From Treponema sp. J25 (GTDB lineage Bacteria > Spirochaetota > Spirochaetia > Treponematales > Breznakiellaceae): a stretch of 64,000 bases of DNA. Under the pieces are notes generated by a model. That model did not search any database. It was not told where the DNA came from and saw only the letters and a program-made list of their open reading frames with translations. The DNA lies in contig NZ_PTQW01000021.1 of the NCBI RefSeq assembly GCF_004343725.1, positions 43,381-107,380 on the forward strand, written 5' to 3'. Position 1 is the first letter of the stretch, and the number at the start of each line of letters is the position of its first letter. Shown here piece by piece: positions 24,759 to 33,699 of this stretch. The position numbers and the translations under genes are program-made.

Positions 24759-27700
24759 ATGTCTGATAAAAAGATGGTCATGATTGACGGAAATACAGCG
24801 GCGGCCCACATAGCCCACGCCTGTAGTGAAGTAATCGCCATATATCCGATTACCCCGTCGAGTCCCATGGGAGAACTCTCCGACGAGTTTTCTGCCCAGG
24901 GAAGGAAGAACCTGTGGGGCACGGTTCCCCAGGTTGTAGAAATGCAGTCTGAGGCCGGCGCCGCCGGCGCGGTACACGGCGCTCTTACCACTGGAGCCCT
25001 CTCTACTACCTTTACGGCAAGCCAGGGGCTCCTCTTGATGATTCCCAACATGTACAAGATTGCGGGAGAGCTGACCCCCACGGTGTTCCACATTGCGGCC
25101 CGGGCCATTGCAGCCCAGGGGCTTTCAATCTTCGGGGATCACCAGGACGTGATGGCCTGCCGGCAGACCGGCTTTGCCATGCTGGCTTCCAACAATGTCC
25201 AGGAAGTTATGGATTTGGCCCTGATTGCCCATGCATCTACCCTGGAATCCCGGGTTCCCTTCCTGCACTTCTTTGATGGTTTCCGGACATCCCACGAGGT
25301 GCAAAAGGTAGAAGAGCTCTCGTACGAGGTGATGAAGCAGCTTATCTCCGATGAGCTTGTGGCGGCCCACCGACAGCGGGGACTTAATCCGGAGCATCCG
25401 GCTATTCGGGGTACCAGCCAGAACCCGGACGTGTATTTTACCGGGCGAGAAACGGTAAACAAATACTACAAAGCCGTTCCTGCCATTGTCCAGAAATACA
25501 TGGACCAGTTTGCCAAGATTACCGGTCGGCAGTATAAGGTGTACCAATACTATGGTGCATCCGACGCAGAGCGGGTTATCGTTATTATGGGCTCCGGGGC
25601 TGAACCGGTAGAAGAAATCGTTGACTACCTCAATAAGAAGGGAGAGAAGGTCGGTGTCCTTAAGGTACACCTCTTCCGCCCCTTCGATAGCGCCCTGTTC
25701 GTAGCGGCCCTTCCGGCCACCGTAAAGGCCATCGCCGTTATGGACCGCACCAAGGAACCGGGCTCCCTCGGAGAACCCCTCTACGAAGATGTCCGCACCG
25801 CCATCGGCGAAGTTATGGGAAGTGGTAAGAGCCAATTCAAGGTGTACCCCAAAATCGTAGGCGGGCGGTATGGGCTTGGTTCGGCAGAATTTACCCCTGC
25901 CATGGCCAAGGCTATTTTCGACAACCTGAAAAAAGAGGAGCCCAAGAACCACTTTACCGTCGGTATTTACGACGATGTGGCCTTTACATCCCTTGAATGG
26001 GACGAACATTTTGATCTTGAAGAAGAAGGGGTGTTTGAGGCCCTCTTCTACGGGCTTGGTTCCGATGGAACCGTAGGGGCTAACAAGAACTCCATTAAGA
26101 TTATTGGAGATGCCACCGACAACAACGCCCAGGGGTACTTTGTATACGACTCCAAGAAGGCAGGAACCGTGACGGTGTCCCACCTGCGCTTCGGTAAAAA
26201 GCCCATTAAGAAGCCCTACCTGGTATCCAAGGCAGACTTTATTGCCTGCCACAAGTTCAGCTTTATCGAAAAGGTAGAAATGCTTTCCCGGGCAAAGAAG
26301 GGAGCCACATTCCTCCTTGCAAGCCCCTACCCGGCTGACCAGGTGTGGGATCACCTTCCCCAGGAAGTGCAGAAACAAATCATCGATAAGGAACTTAAGT
26401 TCTATGTGATTGATGCTATTTCCCTCGCCGAAAAGGCCGGTATGGGAGGCCGCATCAACGTTATCATGCAGACCGCCTTCTTTAAGATTTCCGGCGTACT
26501 TCCTGAAGCAGAGGCGGTAGAACTCATCAAGCAGGCTATTAAGAAAACCTACGGGAAGAAGGGCGAAGAAATCGTTAAGAAGAACATCGCCACCATCGAC
26601 ATGGCCCTGGAAGGGGTACATCAGGTGAACTATCCCAAGCAGGTAACGAGCAAGTCCCACATGTTACCGCCCGTTCCTGAAACGGCACCGAAGTTCGTCA
26701 AGGAAGTCCTGGGCGAAATTATCGCCAACCGGGGTGACAAGCTTCCCGTATCTAAGTTACCCGACGATGGAACCTATCCGACGGGAACCACCAAATACGA
26801 AAAACGGAATATCGCCGAAAAAATTCCCGTCTGGGATCCCGAAACCTGTATCCAGTGCGGCAACTGTACCATGGTATGTCCCCATGCGGTTATCCGCATG
26901 AAGGCCTATGAACCCAAATACCTGGTGGGCGCTCCCGCAACCTTCAAGTCCACCGACGCCAAGGGGAAAGAATTCGAAGGCATGAAATTCACCCTGCAGG
27001 TTGCCCCGGAGGATTGTACCGGCTGTGGGGCCTGTGTGAATATCTGTCCTGCAAAGAACAAGAACAATCCGGAACTTAAGGCGATTAACCTGGAGCCCCA
27101 GATACCTCTGCGAGAAACAGAGGCTAAGAACTGGGACTTCTTCTTGAAGATCCCCAACACGGACAGCAAACTCCTTAACCTGAACGTACCCAAAGGGATT
27201 GGGATGAAGCAGCCCCTCTTTGAATTCTCGGGCGCTTGCGCAGGCTGTGGGGAAACACCCTATATCAAACTCATGTCTCAGCTCTTTGGGGATCGCCTGC
27301 TCATCGCCAATGCTACCGGCTGTTCGTCCATCTATGGAGGGAACCTGCCAACCACTCCCTATACGACCCGAGACGATGGGCGGGGTCCGGTATGGTCCAA
27401 CAGCCTCTTTGAGGATGCGGCCGAATTTGGTTTTGGTATGCGCCTTACCAGCGACAAACTGGCAGAGCACGCCCGGGAAGTGGCAGAAGAAGCCAAACAG
27501 GCGGGTATTCAGACTGCCCTGCTCGATAAGATTCTTTCTAACCCCCAATCCAGCGACGAAGAAATTGAAACCCAGCGAAAATATGTGGAAGAACTGAAGG
27601 CGGCCCTGGCAAAAGAAACCAAACCGCTGGCCAAAAATCTCCTGTCCCTGGCGGACCACTTTATTAAGCGGTCCGTGTGGATCATCGGTGGGGACGGATG

Positions 27701-28316
27701 GGCCTATGATATCGGGTACGGCGGACTGGACCATGTGATTGCTTCGGGTCGAAACGTGAATATTCTGGTCCTGGATACGGAGGTATACTCCAACACCGGT
27801 GGTCAGATGTCCAAGGCAACCCCGGTCGGGGCGATCGCGAAGTTTGCCGCCGCCGGTAAGGAAACCACCAAGAAGGACCTGGGCGCCATGGCCATGAGTT
27901 ATGGCTACGTCTACGTGGCCCGGGTTGCCATGGGAGCCAACATTGCCCAGACCATCAAGGCCTTCCGGGAAGCGGAAAGCTACGATGGACCTTCCATCAT
28001 CATCGCCTACTCCCACTGTATCAACCACGGTATCGACATGATGAAGGGGATGGATCAGCAGAAGGCGGCCGTCACCAGCGGTGTATGGCCCCTGTATCGC
28101 TATGATCCTCGACTTAAGGAACAGGGAAAGAATCCCTTCCAGCTTGACTCTAAGGAGCCCAGCACGCCCGTGGAGGACTTCATGTATAAGGAAGTTCGCT
28201 TTAAGGCCCTTAAGGCGGCGGATCCCGCCCGGGCAGACCTGCTTCTGGCTAAGGCAAAGGCCCAGATTGAACGGACCTGGAAGGAATACAAGTACCTGGC
28301 GGATCGGCCCTTCTAA
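24759..28316 (+). CDS. nifJ: pyruvate:ferredoxin oxidoreductase, single chain
   Basis: 1185 residues, the standard homodimeric PFOR length. Domains in order: pyrimidine-binding domain I with Y-P-I-T-P-S-S, domain II, gamma domain, two [4Fe-4S] ferredoxin motifs (C-I-Q-C-G-N-C-T-M-V-C-P and C-T-G-C-G-A-C-V-N-I-C-P), then the thiamine-diphosphate domain with C-A-G-C-G-E, G-D-G-W-A-Y-D-I-G-Y and S-N-T-G-G-Q, ligands of the proximal cluster and cofactor. It oxidises pyruvate with CoA to acetyl-CoA, CO2 and reduced ferredoxin in anaerobic fermentation. Strong ribosome site GAGGAAGG. Monocistronic, with its own promoter and terminator. Confidence 0.97.
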   Translation: MSDKKMVMIDGNTAAAHIAHACSEVIAIYPITPSSPMGELSDEFSAQGRKNLWGTVPQVVEMQSEAGAAGAVHGALTTGALSTTFTASQGLLLMIPNMYKIAGELTPTVFHIAARAIAAQGLSIFGDHQDVMACRQTGFAMLASNNVQEVMDLALIAHASTLESRVPFLHFFDGFRTSHEVQKVEELSYEVMKQLISDELVAAHRQRGLNPEHPAIRGTSQNPDVYFTGRETVNKYYKAVPAIVQKYMDQFAKITGRQYKVYQYYGASDAERVIVIMGSGAEPVEEIVDYLNKKGEKVGVLKVHLFRPFDSALFVAALPATVKAIAVMDRTKEPGSLGEPLYEDVRTAIGEVMGSGKSQFKVYPKIVGGRYGLGSAEFTPAMAKAIFDNLKKEEPKNHFTVGIYDDVAFTSLEWDEHFDLEEEGVFEALFYGLGSDGTVGANKNSIKIIGDATDNNAQGYFVYDSKKAGTVTVSHLRFGKKPIKKPYLVSKADFIACHKFSFIEKVEMLSRAKKGATFLLASPYPADQVWDHLPQEVQKQIIDKELKFYVIDAISLAEKAGMGGRINVIMQTAFFKISGVLPEAEAVELIKQAIKKTYGKKGEEIVKKNIATIDMALEGVHQVNYPKQVTSKSHMLPPVPETAPKFVKEVLGEIIANRGDKLPVSKLPDDGTYPTGTTKYEKRNIAEKIPVWDPETCIQCGNCTMVCPHAVIRMKAYEPKYLVGAPATFKSTDAKGKEFEGMKFTLQVAPEDCTGCGACVNICPAKNKNNPELKAINLEPQIPLRETEAKNWDFFLKIPNTDSKLLNLNVPKGIGMKQPLFEFSGACAGCGETPYIKLMSQLFGDRLLIANATGCSSIYGGNLPTTPYTTRDDGRGPVWSNSLFEDAAEFGFGMRLTSDKLAEHAREVAEEAKQAGIQTALLDKILSNPQSSDEEIETQRKYVEELKAALAKETKPLAKNLLSLADHFIKRSVWIIGGDGWAYDIGYGGLDHVIASGRNVNILVLDTEVYSNTGGQMSKATPVGAIAKFAAAGKETTKKDLGAMAMSYGYVYVARVAMGANIAQTIKAFREAESYDGPSIIIAYSHCINHGIDMMKGMDQQKAAVTSGVWPLYRYDPRLKEQGKNPFQLDSKEPSTPVEDFMYKEVRFKALKAADPARADLLLAKAKAQIERTWKEYKYLADRPF

Positions 28317-28414
28317 GAGGATAGGACCTAAAAGGATGACCCGCAGCGGTGTGCTGTCGGATCATCCGGCAGTGGAGATCTTCTGTATCTTCAATTAATA
28401 CAACGTCTAAAAGA

Positions 28415-28441
28415 AAAGCCCCCGGCAAACGGGGGCTTTTT
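28415..28441. terminator. bidirectional terminator between PFOR and thrS
   Basis: AAAAGCCCCCG-GCAAA-CGGGGGCTTTTT: eight strong pairs with A-run before and T-run after, so it ends transcripts from both convergent genes. Confidence 0.85.
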
Positions 28442-28490
28442 CATGGAGAAATCCTGGCCCATAGGCCTTGGGGTTAGACCTGCCTTTTTA

Positions 28491-30293
28491 CTACAGTTCC
28501 AGGGAACGGGTGTGTATCCTGTCCTGGAGATAGCTGATAAAATCTTCCACCTTCATGGCTGGCAGTTGGCGACCATCCCGCAGGCGAATAGAGACGGTTC
28601 CTTCATCCGCCTCTTTCTGGCCCACCACGAGCATATAGGGTATTTTACGGCCCTGGCAGGAACGAATTTTGGCGTTCATCCGTTCATCCGAGAGTTCCCC
28701 ACTCACCCGGATATCCAGCGCCTTAAGACGGGAAATAACCGAACGGGCATAGTCATTAAAGGCCTCTGCCACGGGAATGACCGCCACCTGTTCGGGGGCA
28801 ATCCACACCGGGAAGGCTCCCCCAAAGTGTTCAATCATCACCCCAAAGAAACGTTCCAGAGAACCCAACAGGGCCCGATGTACCATGTAGGGCCGCTTAT
28901 GCTGCCCATCCGCATCGATAAAGGTCATGTCAAATCGTTCGGGCAGATTAAAGTCGAACTGGATGGTGGTCATCTGCCACTCTCGCCCCAGGGCGTCCTT
29001 TATCTTCAAGTCGATTTTAGGCCCATAGAAAGCCCCACCCCCTTCATCAATCTCATAGGGCATCCCTTCCGCCTCGATGGCCTTTCGCAGTGATTCCAGG
29101 GCGGCCTGCCAGCGGGATTCTTCTCCCACCGAGGCGGCCGGTCGGGTAGCGAGGTAGGCCTTAATATCTTTAAAGCCAAAGGTCTTCCATATGGAAAGGC
29201 TAAACCGCAGGACCTCCCGGATTTCTCCTTCAATCTGGTCAGGGGTACAGATGATGTGGGCATCGTCCTGGGTAAAGCCCCGGACCCGCAAAAGCCCATG
29301 GAGCACCCCGGACCGTTCATAACGATAGACCGTCCCCAGTTCGGCCCACCGAAGGGGTAAGTCCCGATAACTATGCTGGCGGGTCTTGTAAATCATGATG
29401 TGGAAGGGACAGTTCATGGGCTTTACATAGTAATCCTGCTCATCAAGCTGCATGGGGGCATACATGTTTTCTCTATAAAAGCCCAGGTGCCCCGAGGTTT
29501 CCCACAGCCAGGACTTACCCACGTGGGGCGTATACAGAATCTCGTAGCCATTCCGGTAATGTTCGGTCCGCCAGAAGTTTTCCAGGGCCACCCGCATACG
29601 GCCCCCATTGGGGTGCCAGTAGATAAGCCCCGCCCCGGCTTCTTCATGGATGGAAAAGAGGTCCAGTTCTTTCCCGAGCCGGCGATGGTCTCGCTTTTCC
29701 ACTTCTTCCAGGAAGCTAAGATAGGCCTTGAGGTCCTTCGGGTTTTCCCAGGCGGTTCCATAAATCCGGGTAAGCATGGGCCGTTTTTCATCGCCCCGCC
29801 AGTAGGCCCCGGCGATATTCATGAGTTTAAAGGCGGCGGAGTTAATTTCCCGGGTATTTGCCACATGGGGACCCCGACACAGGTCCGCCCAGATAAGGGC
29901 CCCCGAAACATCCCGCTGTTCATAGATACTGATTTCCGCATCCGCCGGAAGTTCGTTGATAAGCTCCACCTTAAAGGGTTCATCGGCAAATCGTCGCAGG
30001 GCCTCTTCTCGGCTTACCACCACCCGTACAAAGTCATGGCGGTTTTCGATAAGCCGCTTCATCTCTTCCTCAATGGCAGGAAGGTCCTCCGTCGTAATAG
30101 GCCGGGGAAGCTGAAAATCGTAATAAAACCCGTTTTCAATGGCGGGACCGATAGCAACCTTTGTGCCCGGATACAAACGGGTAACCGCTGCAGCGAGGAT
30201 ATGACTTACGGAATGGCGAATGGTGGAAAGTTTATCCTGCTTTTGATGATCTTGCGCGGGGGCCTGCCCCGACGATACGGAACTGGAAGACAT
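28491..30293 (-). CDS. thrS: threonine-tRNA ligase lacking the N-terminal TGS domain
   Basis: 600 residues. After about 25 poorly conserved residues it begins directly at the editing domain (R-H-S-V-S-H-I-L, C-R-G-P-H), so the usual 60-residue TGS domain is absent. The class II catalytic core has the zinc Cys in K-P-M-N-C-P-F-H, motif 2 R-Y-E-R-S-G and R-G-F-T-Q-D-D-A-H, and motif 3 near the end of the core; the anticodon-binding domain closes the protein. It charges tRNA-Thr with threonine. GGGAGG lies seven bases before the ATG. Regulation is by the T-box leader directly upstream. Confidence 0.95.
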   Translation of the reverse strand: MSSSSVSSGQAPAQDHQKQDKLSTIRHSVSHILAAAVTRLYPGTKVAIGPAIENGFYYDFQLPRPITTEDLPAIEEEMKRLIENRHDFVRVVVSREEALRRFADEPFKVELINELPADAEISIYEQRDVSGALIWADLCRGPHVANTREINSAAFKLMNIAGAYWRGDEKRPMLTRIYGTAWENPKDLKAYLSFLEEVEKRDHRRLGKELDLFSIHEEAGAGLIYWHPNGGRMRVALENFWRTEHYRNGYEILYTPHVGKSWLWETSGHLGFYRENMYAPMQLDEQDYYVKPMNCPFHIMIYKTRQHSYRDLPLRWAELGTVYRYERSGVLHGLLRVRGFTQDDAHIICTPDQIEGEIREVLRFSLSIWKTFGFKDIKAYLATRPAASVGEESRWQAALESLRKAIEAEGMPYEIDEGGGAFYGPKIDLKIKDALGREWQMTTIQFDFNLPERFDMTFIDADGQHKRPYMVHRALLGSLERFFGVMIEHFGGAFPVWIAPEQVAVIPVAEAFNDYARSVISRLKALDIRVSGELSDERMNAKIRSCQGRKIPYMLVVGQKEADEGTVSIRLRDGRQLPAMKVEDFISYLQDRIHTRSLEL

Positions 30294-30634
30294 ATTGTAC
30301 CTCCCGATACAGGAGCGGCACCCTTCTGTTTTCTAAAAGTCTGCAAAGGGTGCTTGCTGTATCACTGGGCGGGGACGAACACCTACCGTGCCCGCGGTAC
30401 CACCCCGCTTCGCTTCCCCGCGACGGGGAGCGCCCTCTTCGCCACTGACGGGGGCTTGCCGGTCCTGAATACTGGGCCAGAAGGCCGTTCACCAGGACAG
30501 CTCGGGAGGGGTTTTCCCTGCCGCCGCAGCCAGAGGGGCTTTCAGCCTGTGGCCCCTCCTCTCTCGCCTGGACGCCCTTTTTGCATCCAGGGTTGACCCG
30601 CCCTGCAGGTACTCGTCTCCGTCAACGCCTTTCT
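30294..30634 (-). ncRNA. T-box riboswitch, threonine specifier ACC
   Basis: Read on the minus strand. The T-box core GGGTGGTACCGCG lies at 30393-30405. Stem I shows the GAGTA specifier-loop side, a G-C-T-G-A-A-A-G-C-C motif, and GAAA-ACC-CCTCCCGAGC, which aligns with GAAA-GGC-ATTCTTGAGC of the B. subtilis glyQS leader; the specifier codon is ACC (Thr) at 30512-30510, matching the thrS gene behind it. GCGGG...CCCGC forms an antiterminator-like helix. A 15-pair interrupted hairpin follows at 30306-30363, but with no U-run and right before the ribosome site, so control may be at translation. Binding of uncharged tRNA-Thr should raise ThrS. Confidence 0.9.
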
Positions 30635-30638
30635 TGGT

Positions 30639-30667
30639 AGACTAGTGAGAGAACCAGGGACTGTCAA
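30639..30667 (-). promoter_or_regulatory. promoter of the thrS T-box leader
   Basis: Minus strand TTGACA (30667-30662), 17 bases, TAGTCT (30644-30639), with predicted start near 30632, at the base of stem I. Confidence 0.75.
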
Positions 30668-30674
30668 GGGGGAA

Positions 30675-30697
30675 AACCGGCAGGCCCCATTTCCGGT
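30675..30697 (-). terminator. weak terminator candidate after trkH
   Basis: On the minus strand ACCGG pairs with CCGGT followed by TTTTCCCCC, about 57 bases after the trkH stop and just before the thrS promoter. Only five pairs, so support is limited. Confidence 0.3.
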
Positions 30698-30753
30698 AAG
30701 AGACCGGCCATGAAAGAGGGCGGGGCCCGTAAAACCCGCAAAAAAAGGGAGCC

Positions 30754-32199
30754 CTACCGTCTCCAGAACACGGGACTAAAGAGCACAAAGAGGGTCAACA
30801 ACTCAAGGCGTCCCGCAATCATAGCAAAAGAACAGGCAATTTTTACATAATCCGGAAGGAACCCATAATTTTGAGTGGGCCCCACAAGACCGAAGCCGGG
30901 ACCTATATTTCCCGTGGTAACCAAGGCGGTAGAAAAGGCCGATAGAAGATCTACCCCCGCACTGGTGGTTATCAACGTGACCCCAAACACCAGCGAAAGG
31001 TACAGGAACACAAAACCCGCCACTCCATACACCACATCTTTCCGCCCTACCTTGCCGTTAAGACAAACGCTGAACACCCCATGGGGATAAATAGCCCGTC
31101 GCAGTTCGTTCCCCGCCTGTTTAAAAAGCACCACGTGGCGAATCACCTTAATGCCCCCTCCGGTGGAACCGGAGCAGCCACCCACAAACATAAGGAGAAA
31201 AAGAACCCCCTTTGCAAGGCTAGCCCACCCATCAAAATCGGCGGTGGCAAACCCGGTGGTAGTTATAATGGAGACCACCTGAAAAGCTCCATACCGGAGG
31301 GCATGAATGAAATTTTCGTAGGTATCCTGAATGGCAAGGCTTACCACCAGGGTAGCGATGAGCACAATAGCGACATAAACCCGCAGTTCCGTATTGTGCC
31401 AGATATCTTCAATCTTTCCTTGAATCAGGCGATAATACAGACTGAAGTTCATGCCCGCTAAAAACATGAAACAGGTGATTATCCAATCAATAAGGGCAGA
31501 ATTATAGTGGCCCACGCTTGCATTCTTCGTCCCAAATCCACCGGTAGCCATCGTCGCAAAGGCATGGCAAACCGCATCGAACCAGGTCATGCCGGCCATT
31601 CGTAACAGGATGATTTCTAAGGCCGTTAAAAAGATATAGATGAGCCACAAAATCTTGGCGGTGGCCGTTACGCGGGGGGTTACCTTATCCTTTTCAGGAC
31701 CCGGCGTTTCCGCTTTAATAAGCTGAAAGCCTCCAACCCCTAAGAGGGGGAGCAGGGCCACGGTGAGCACCACGATGCCCATCCCACCCAACCAGTGGGT
31801 AATGGCCCGCCACAAAAGAATCGCCCGGGGAAGGGCTTCCACACTCTGAAATATGGAGGCCCCCGTGGTAGTAAACCCGGAGACACTTTCAAAAAGGGCG
31901 TCCACCGGATTCGGGGTAACCCCGCTTAAATAAAACGGTAGGGCCCCATACAGGCTGGTAAAAATCCAGGCAAGGCTTACCACCACAAAGCCGTCCCCTT
32001 TAGAAAACTGAATATTCGCCGGAGAGCCCAGGAAAAGCACCACCACCGTTGCCACCAGGGCAAAGACAATAGGGAACAGGAAGCCCCCTATCACCTGGGG
32101 GTCCTTATCAAGGAGCGCAAAAATAAAGGGGGGAACCATGGAAAGAGCCACAAGGCCAAGGAGTATAGTAAGGAGCCGCAGGATTACCGGTTGTTTCAT
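30754..32199 (-). CDS. trkH: potassium uptake protein TrkH
   Basis: 481 residues, usual length, with about ten membrane segments in four pore repeats. The four selectivity loops are visible: T-T-T-G-A-S, A-T-G-G-F-G, T-T-T-G-F-A and T-T-G-N-I-G-P-G, plus the conserved G-G-C-S-G-S-T-G-G-G-I-K. It is the K+ channel subunit gated by TrkA. AGGAAAGG precedes the ATG, which lies 18 bases after the trkA stop, so the two are one operon. Confidence 0.95.
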   Translation of the reverse strand: MKQPVILRLLTILLGLVALSMVPPFIFALLDKDPQVIGGFLFPIVFALVATVVVLFLGSPANIQFSKGDGFVVVSLAWIFTSLYGALPFYLSGVTPNPVDALFESVSGFTTTGASIFQSVEALPRAILLWRAITHWLGGMGIVVLTVALLPLLGVGGFQLIKAETPGPEKDKVTPRVTATAKILWLIYIFLTALEIILLRMAGMTWFDAVCHAFATMATGGFGTKNASVGHYNSALIDWIITCFMFLAGMNFSLYYRLIQGKIEDIWHNTELRVYVAIVLIATLVVSLAIQDTYENFIHALRYGAFQVVSIITTTGFATADFDGWASLAKGVLFLLMFVGGCSGSTGGGIKVIRHVVLFKQAGNELRRAIYPHGVFSVCLNGKVGRKDVVYGVAGFVFLYLSLVFGVTLITTSAGVDLLSAFSTALVTTGNIGPGFGLVGPTQNYGFLPDYVKIACSFAMIAGRLELLTLFVLFSPVFWRR

Positions 32200-32217
32200 G
32201 GGACCTTTCCTGTATAC

Positions 32218-33621
32218 CTATGATCTATGACCAAAAAGTCGCTTAAGATCCTGCTCAAAGCCCTTTTTGGCAAGCACCACAATACGATCCTGAGCTTTAA
32301 ACTCATAGTTTCCCTGGGGGATAAAGGTCTCTTTTCCCCGTTGCACATAGAGGATCAGGGCGCCGGACACAAGACCGAACACATCGAGACGGGTTCCGAT
32401 AAGTTCAGAATGATCCCCGAGATGTAACTCCATTACCTCCACCGAACCATCGCCCAGGCTATGGAAACGATTAATCCCTTCTCCTAACAAAAAGGTAAGG
32501 ATCGAATCTACCACCACCGATTTCATGGGGATTATCACATCGATCCCCAGGTGACGGGCGATGGCGGCATACCCGGGGCTTCCCACCAGAGCTATCGCCC
32601 GATCAACCCCTCGATTCTTTAAATATAAGGCGGTAATGATATTCAATTCCTGATTCTCGGTGGTGGTTACCACCGCATCAAGATCATGTAGCCCCTCTTC
32701 AGAAACAAAGGTTTCATCTGAAATATCTTCGTTTAGAACCAATATCTGGGGGAATTGGGCTGCTATAGACTTACACACCTCGTAATCTTTATCGATAAGA
32801 AGCAAATTCTTCTGGGAAAAGGATCGGAAAAACCATGAGAAAAAGGTTCCCCTTTTAGGGGTAGCACTCTTTTCCAAGAGGGATCGGATGGTCAATATGC
32901 CTACGCGACTTCCCCCAATGATTGCAATTTTCTTAAGAGATCGATACTTCTGGCCATTAAGCTCATACACCTTTTTAATTTGATCCTGGGTGCCCAGCAC
33001 ATATACCCGATCTCCTTCCAAAAGGGTTGTGGTCCCCGAAGGAATAAGGGTTTCCTCGGCCCGATGCACCATGGTAAGGAGGACCTCCGCCTTAGCAAGG
33101 GACCGAAACTGTTTTACGGGGATCCCACAGAAGGGACTTCGAGCGTGAATAGGAATCGTCCCCAACTCAAAGGGGCTATCCCCAAAGGAAAGCACATCCC
33201 CCAGAGCCCCATGGGCAAGGGCGCTTACCACCGATTGGGCCGCTTCAATATCGGGATCCACAAAATGATCGATCCCAAGGGCCCGATTGTTCCCCCGGGT
33301 GAGTTCATCGTATTCTTCGTTTCGGACCCGGGCAATTTTTTTTACCTGGGGATATCGGGCCTCCACGAGGCCACAGATAATCAGGTTCAATTCATCCGAT
33401 TGGGTAACCGCCACCAGGGCATCGGCCCGACCGATACCGGCCTCTTCCAGGGTGTGGATATTGTTACCAGAACCGTGGACCACCAGACAATCAAGTCGAT
33501 TAGAGGCATGGCGAGCCCGGCTTTCGTCCTGCTCCACCAGGGAAACCTCGTGTTTTTCGTCGATAAGATGACGGGCAAGAATGGTTCCTACCATCCCCGC
33601 TCCCACAATAACCACCCGCAT
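32218..33621 (-). CDS. trkA: potassium channel regulator TrkA
   Basis: 467 residues: two copies of a Rossmann RCK-N domain followed by RCK-C, the fused TrkA form. The first Rossmann loop is I-V-G-A-G-M-V-G-T, the second I-I-G-G-S-R-V-G. It binds NAD(H) and nucleotides on the cytoplasmic face of TrkH and controls K+ uptake. Ribosome site AGGATAGG. It follows aroA by 78 bases on the same strand. Confidence 0.95.
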   Translation of the reverse strand: MRVVIVGAGMVGTILARHLIDEKHEVSLVEQDESRARHASNRLDCLVVHGSGNNIHTLEEAGIGRADALVAVTQSDELNLIICGLVEARYPQVKKIARVRNEEYDELTRGNNRALGIDHFVDPDIEAAQSVVSALAHGALGDVLSFGDSPFELGTIPIHARSPFCGIPVKQFRSLAKAEVLLTMVHRAEETLIPSGTTTLLEGDRVYVLGTQDQIKKVYELNGQKYRSLKKIAIIGGSRVGILTIRSLLEKSATPKRGTFFSWFFRSFSQKNLLLIDKDYEVCKSIAAQFPQILVLNEDISDETFVSEEGLHDLDAVVTTTENQELNIITALYLKNRGVDRAIALVGSPGYAAIARHLGIDVIIPMKSVVVDSILTFLLGEGINRFHSLGDGSVEVMELHLGDHSELIGTRLDVFGLVSGALILYVQRGKETFIPQGNYEFKAQDRIVVLAKKGFEQDLKRLFGHRS

Positions 33622-33699
33622 AGAACCTATCCTACCATATCTTCTTCATAAACAATAGAACCACAAAAACACAAAAACAGAACCCTTTCTCTTTTGGGT

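Noticed and set aside
25125..26660. Long antisense open frame (511 codons) within the PFOR gene
   Set aside because: It lies opposite strongly conserved PFOR coding sequence, has no ribosome site or recognisable domain, and arises from the codon bias of the sense strand. The same holds for 26757-28028.
29373..30596. 407-codon plus-strand frame across thrS and its leader
   Set aside because: It runs through conserved ThrS codons and the T-box; no start signal and no known domain.
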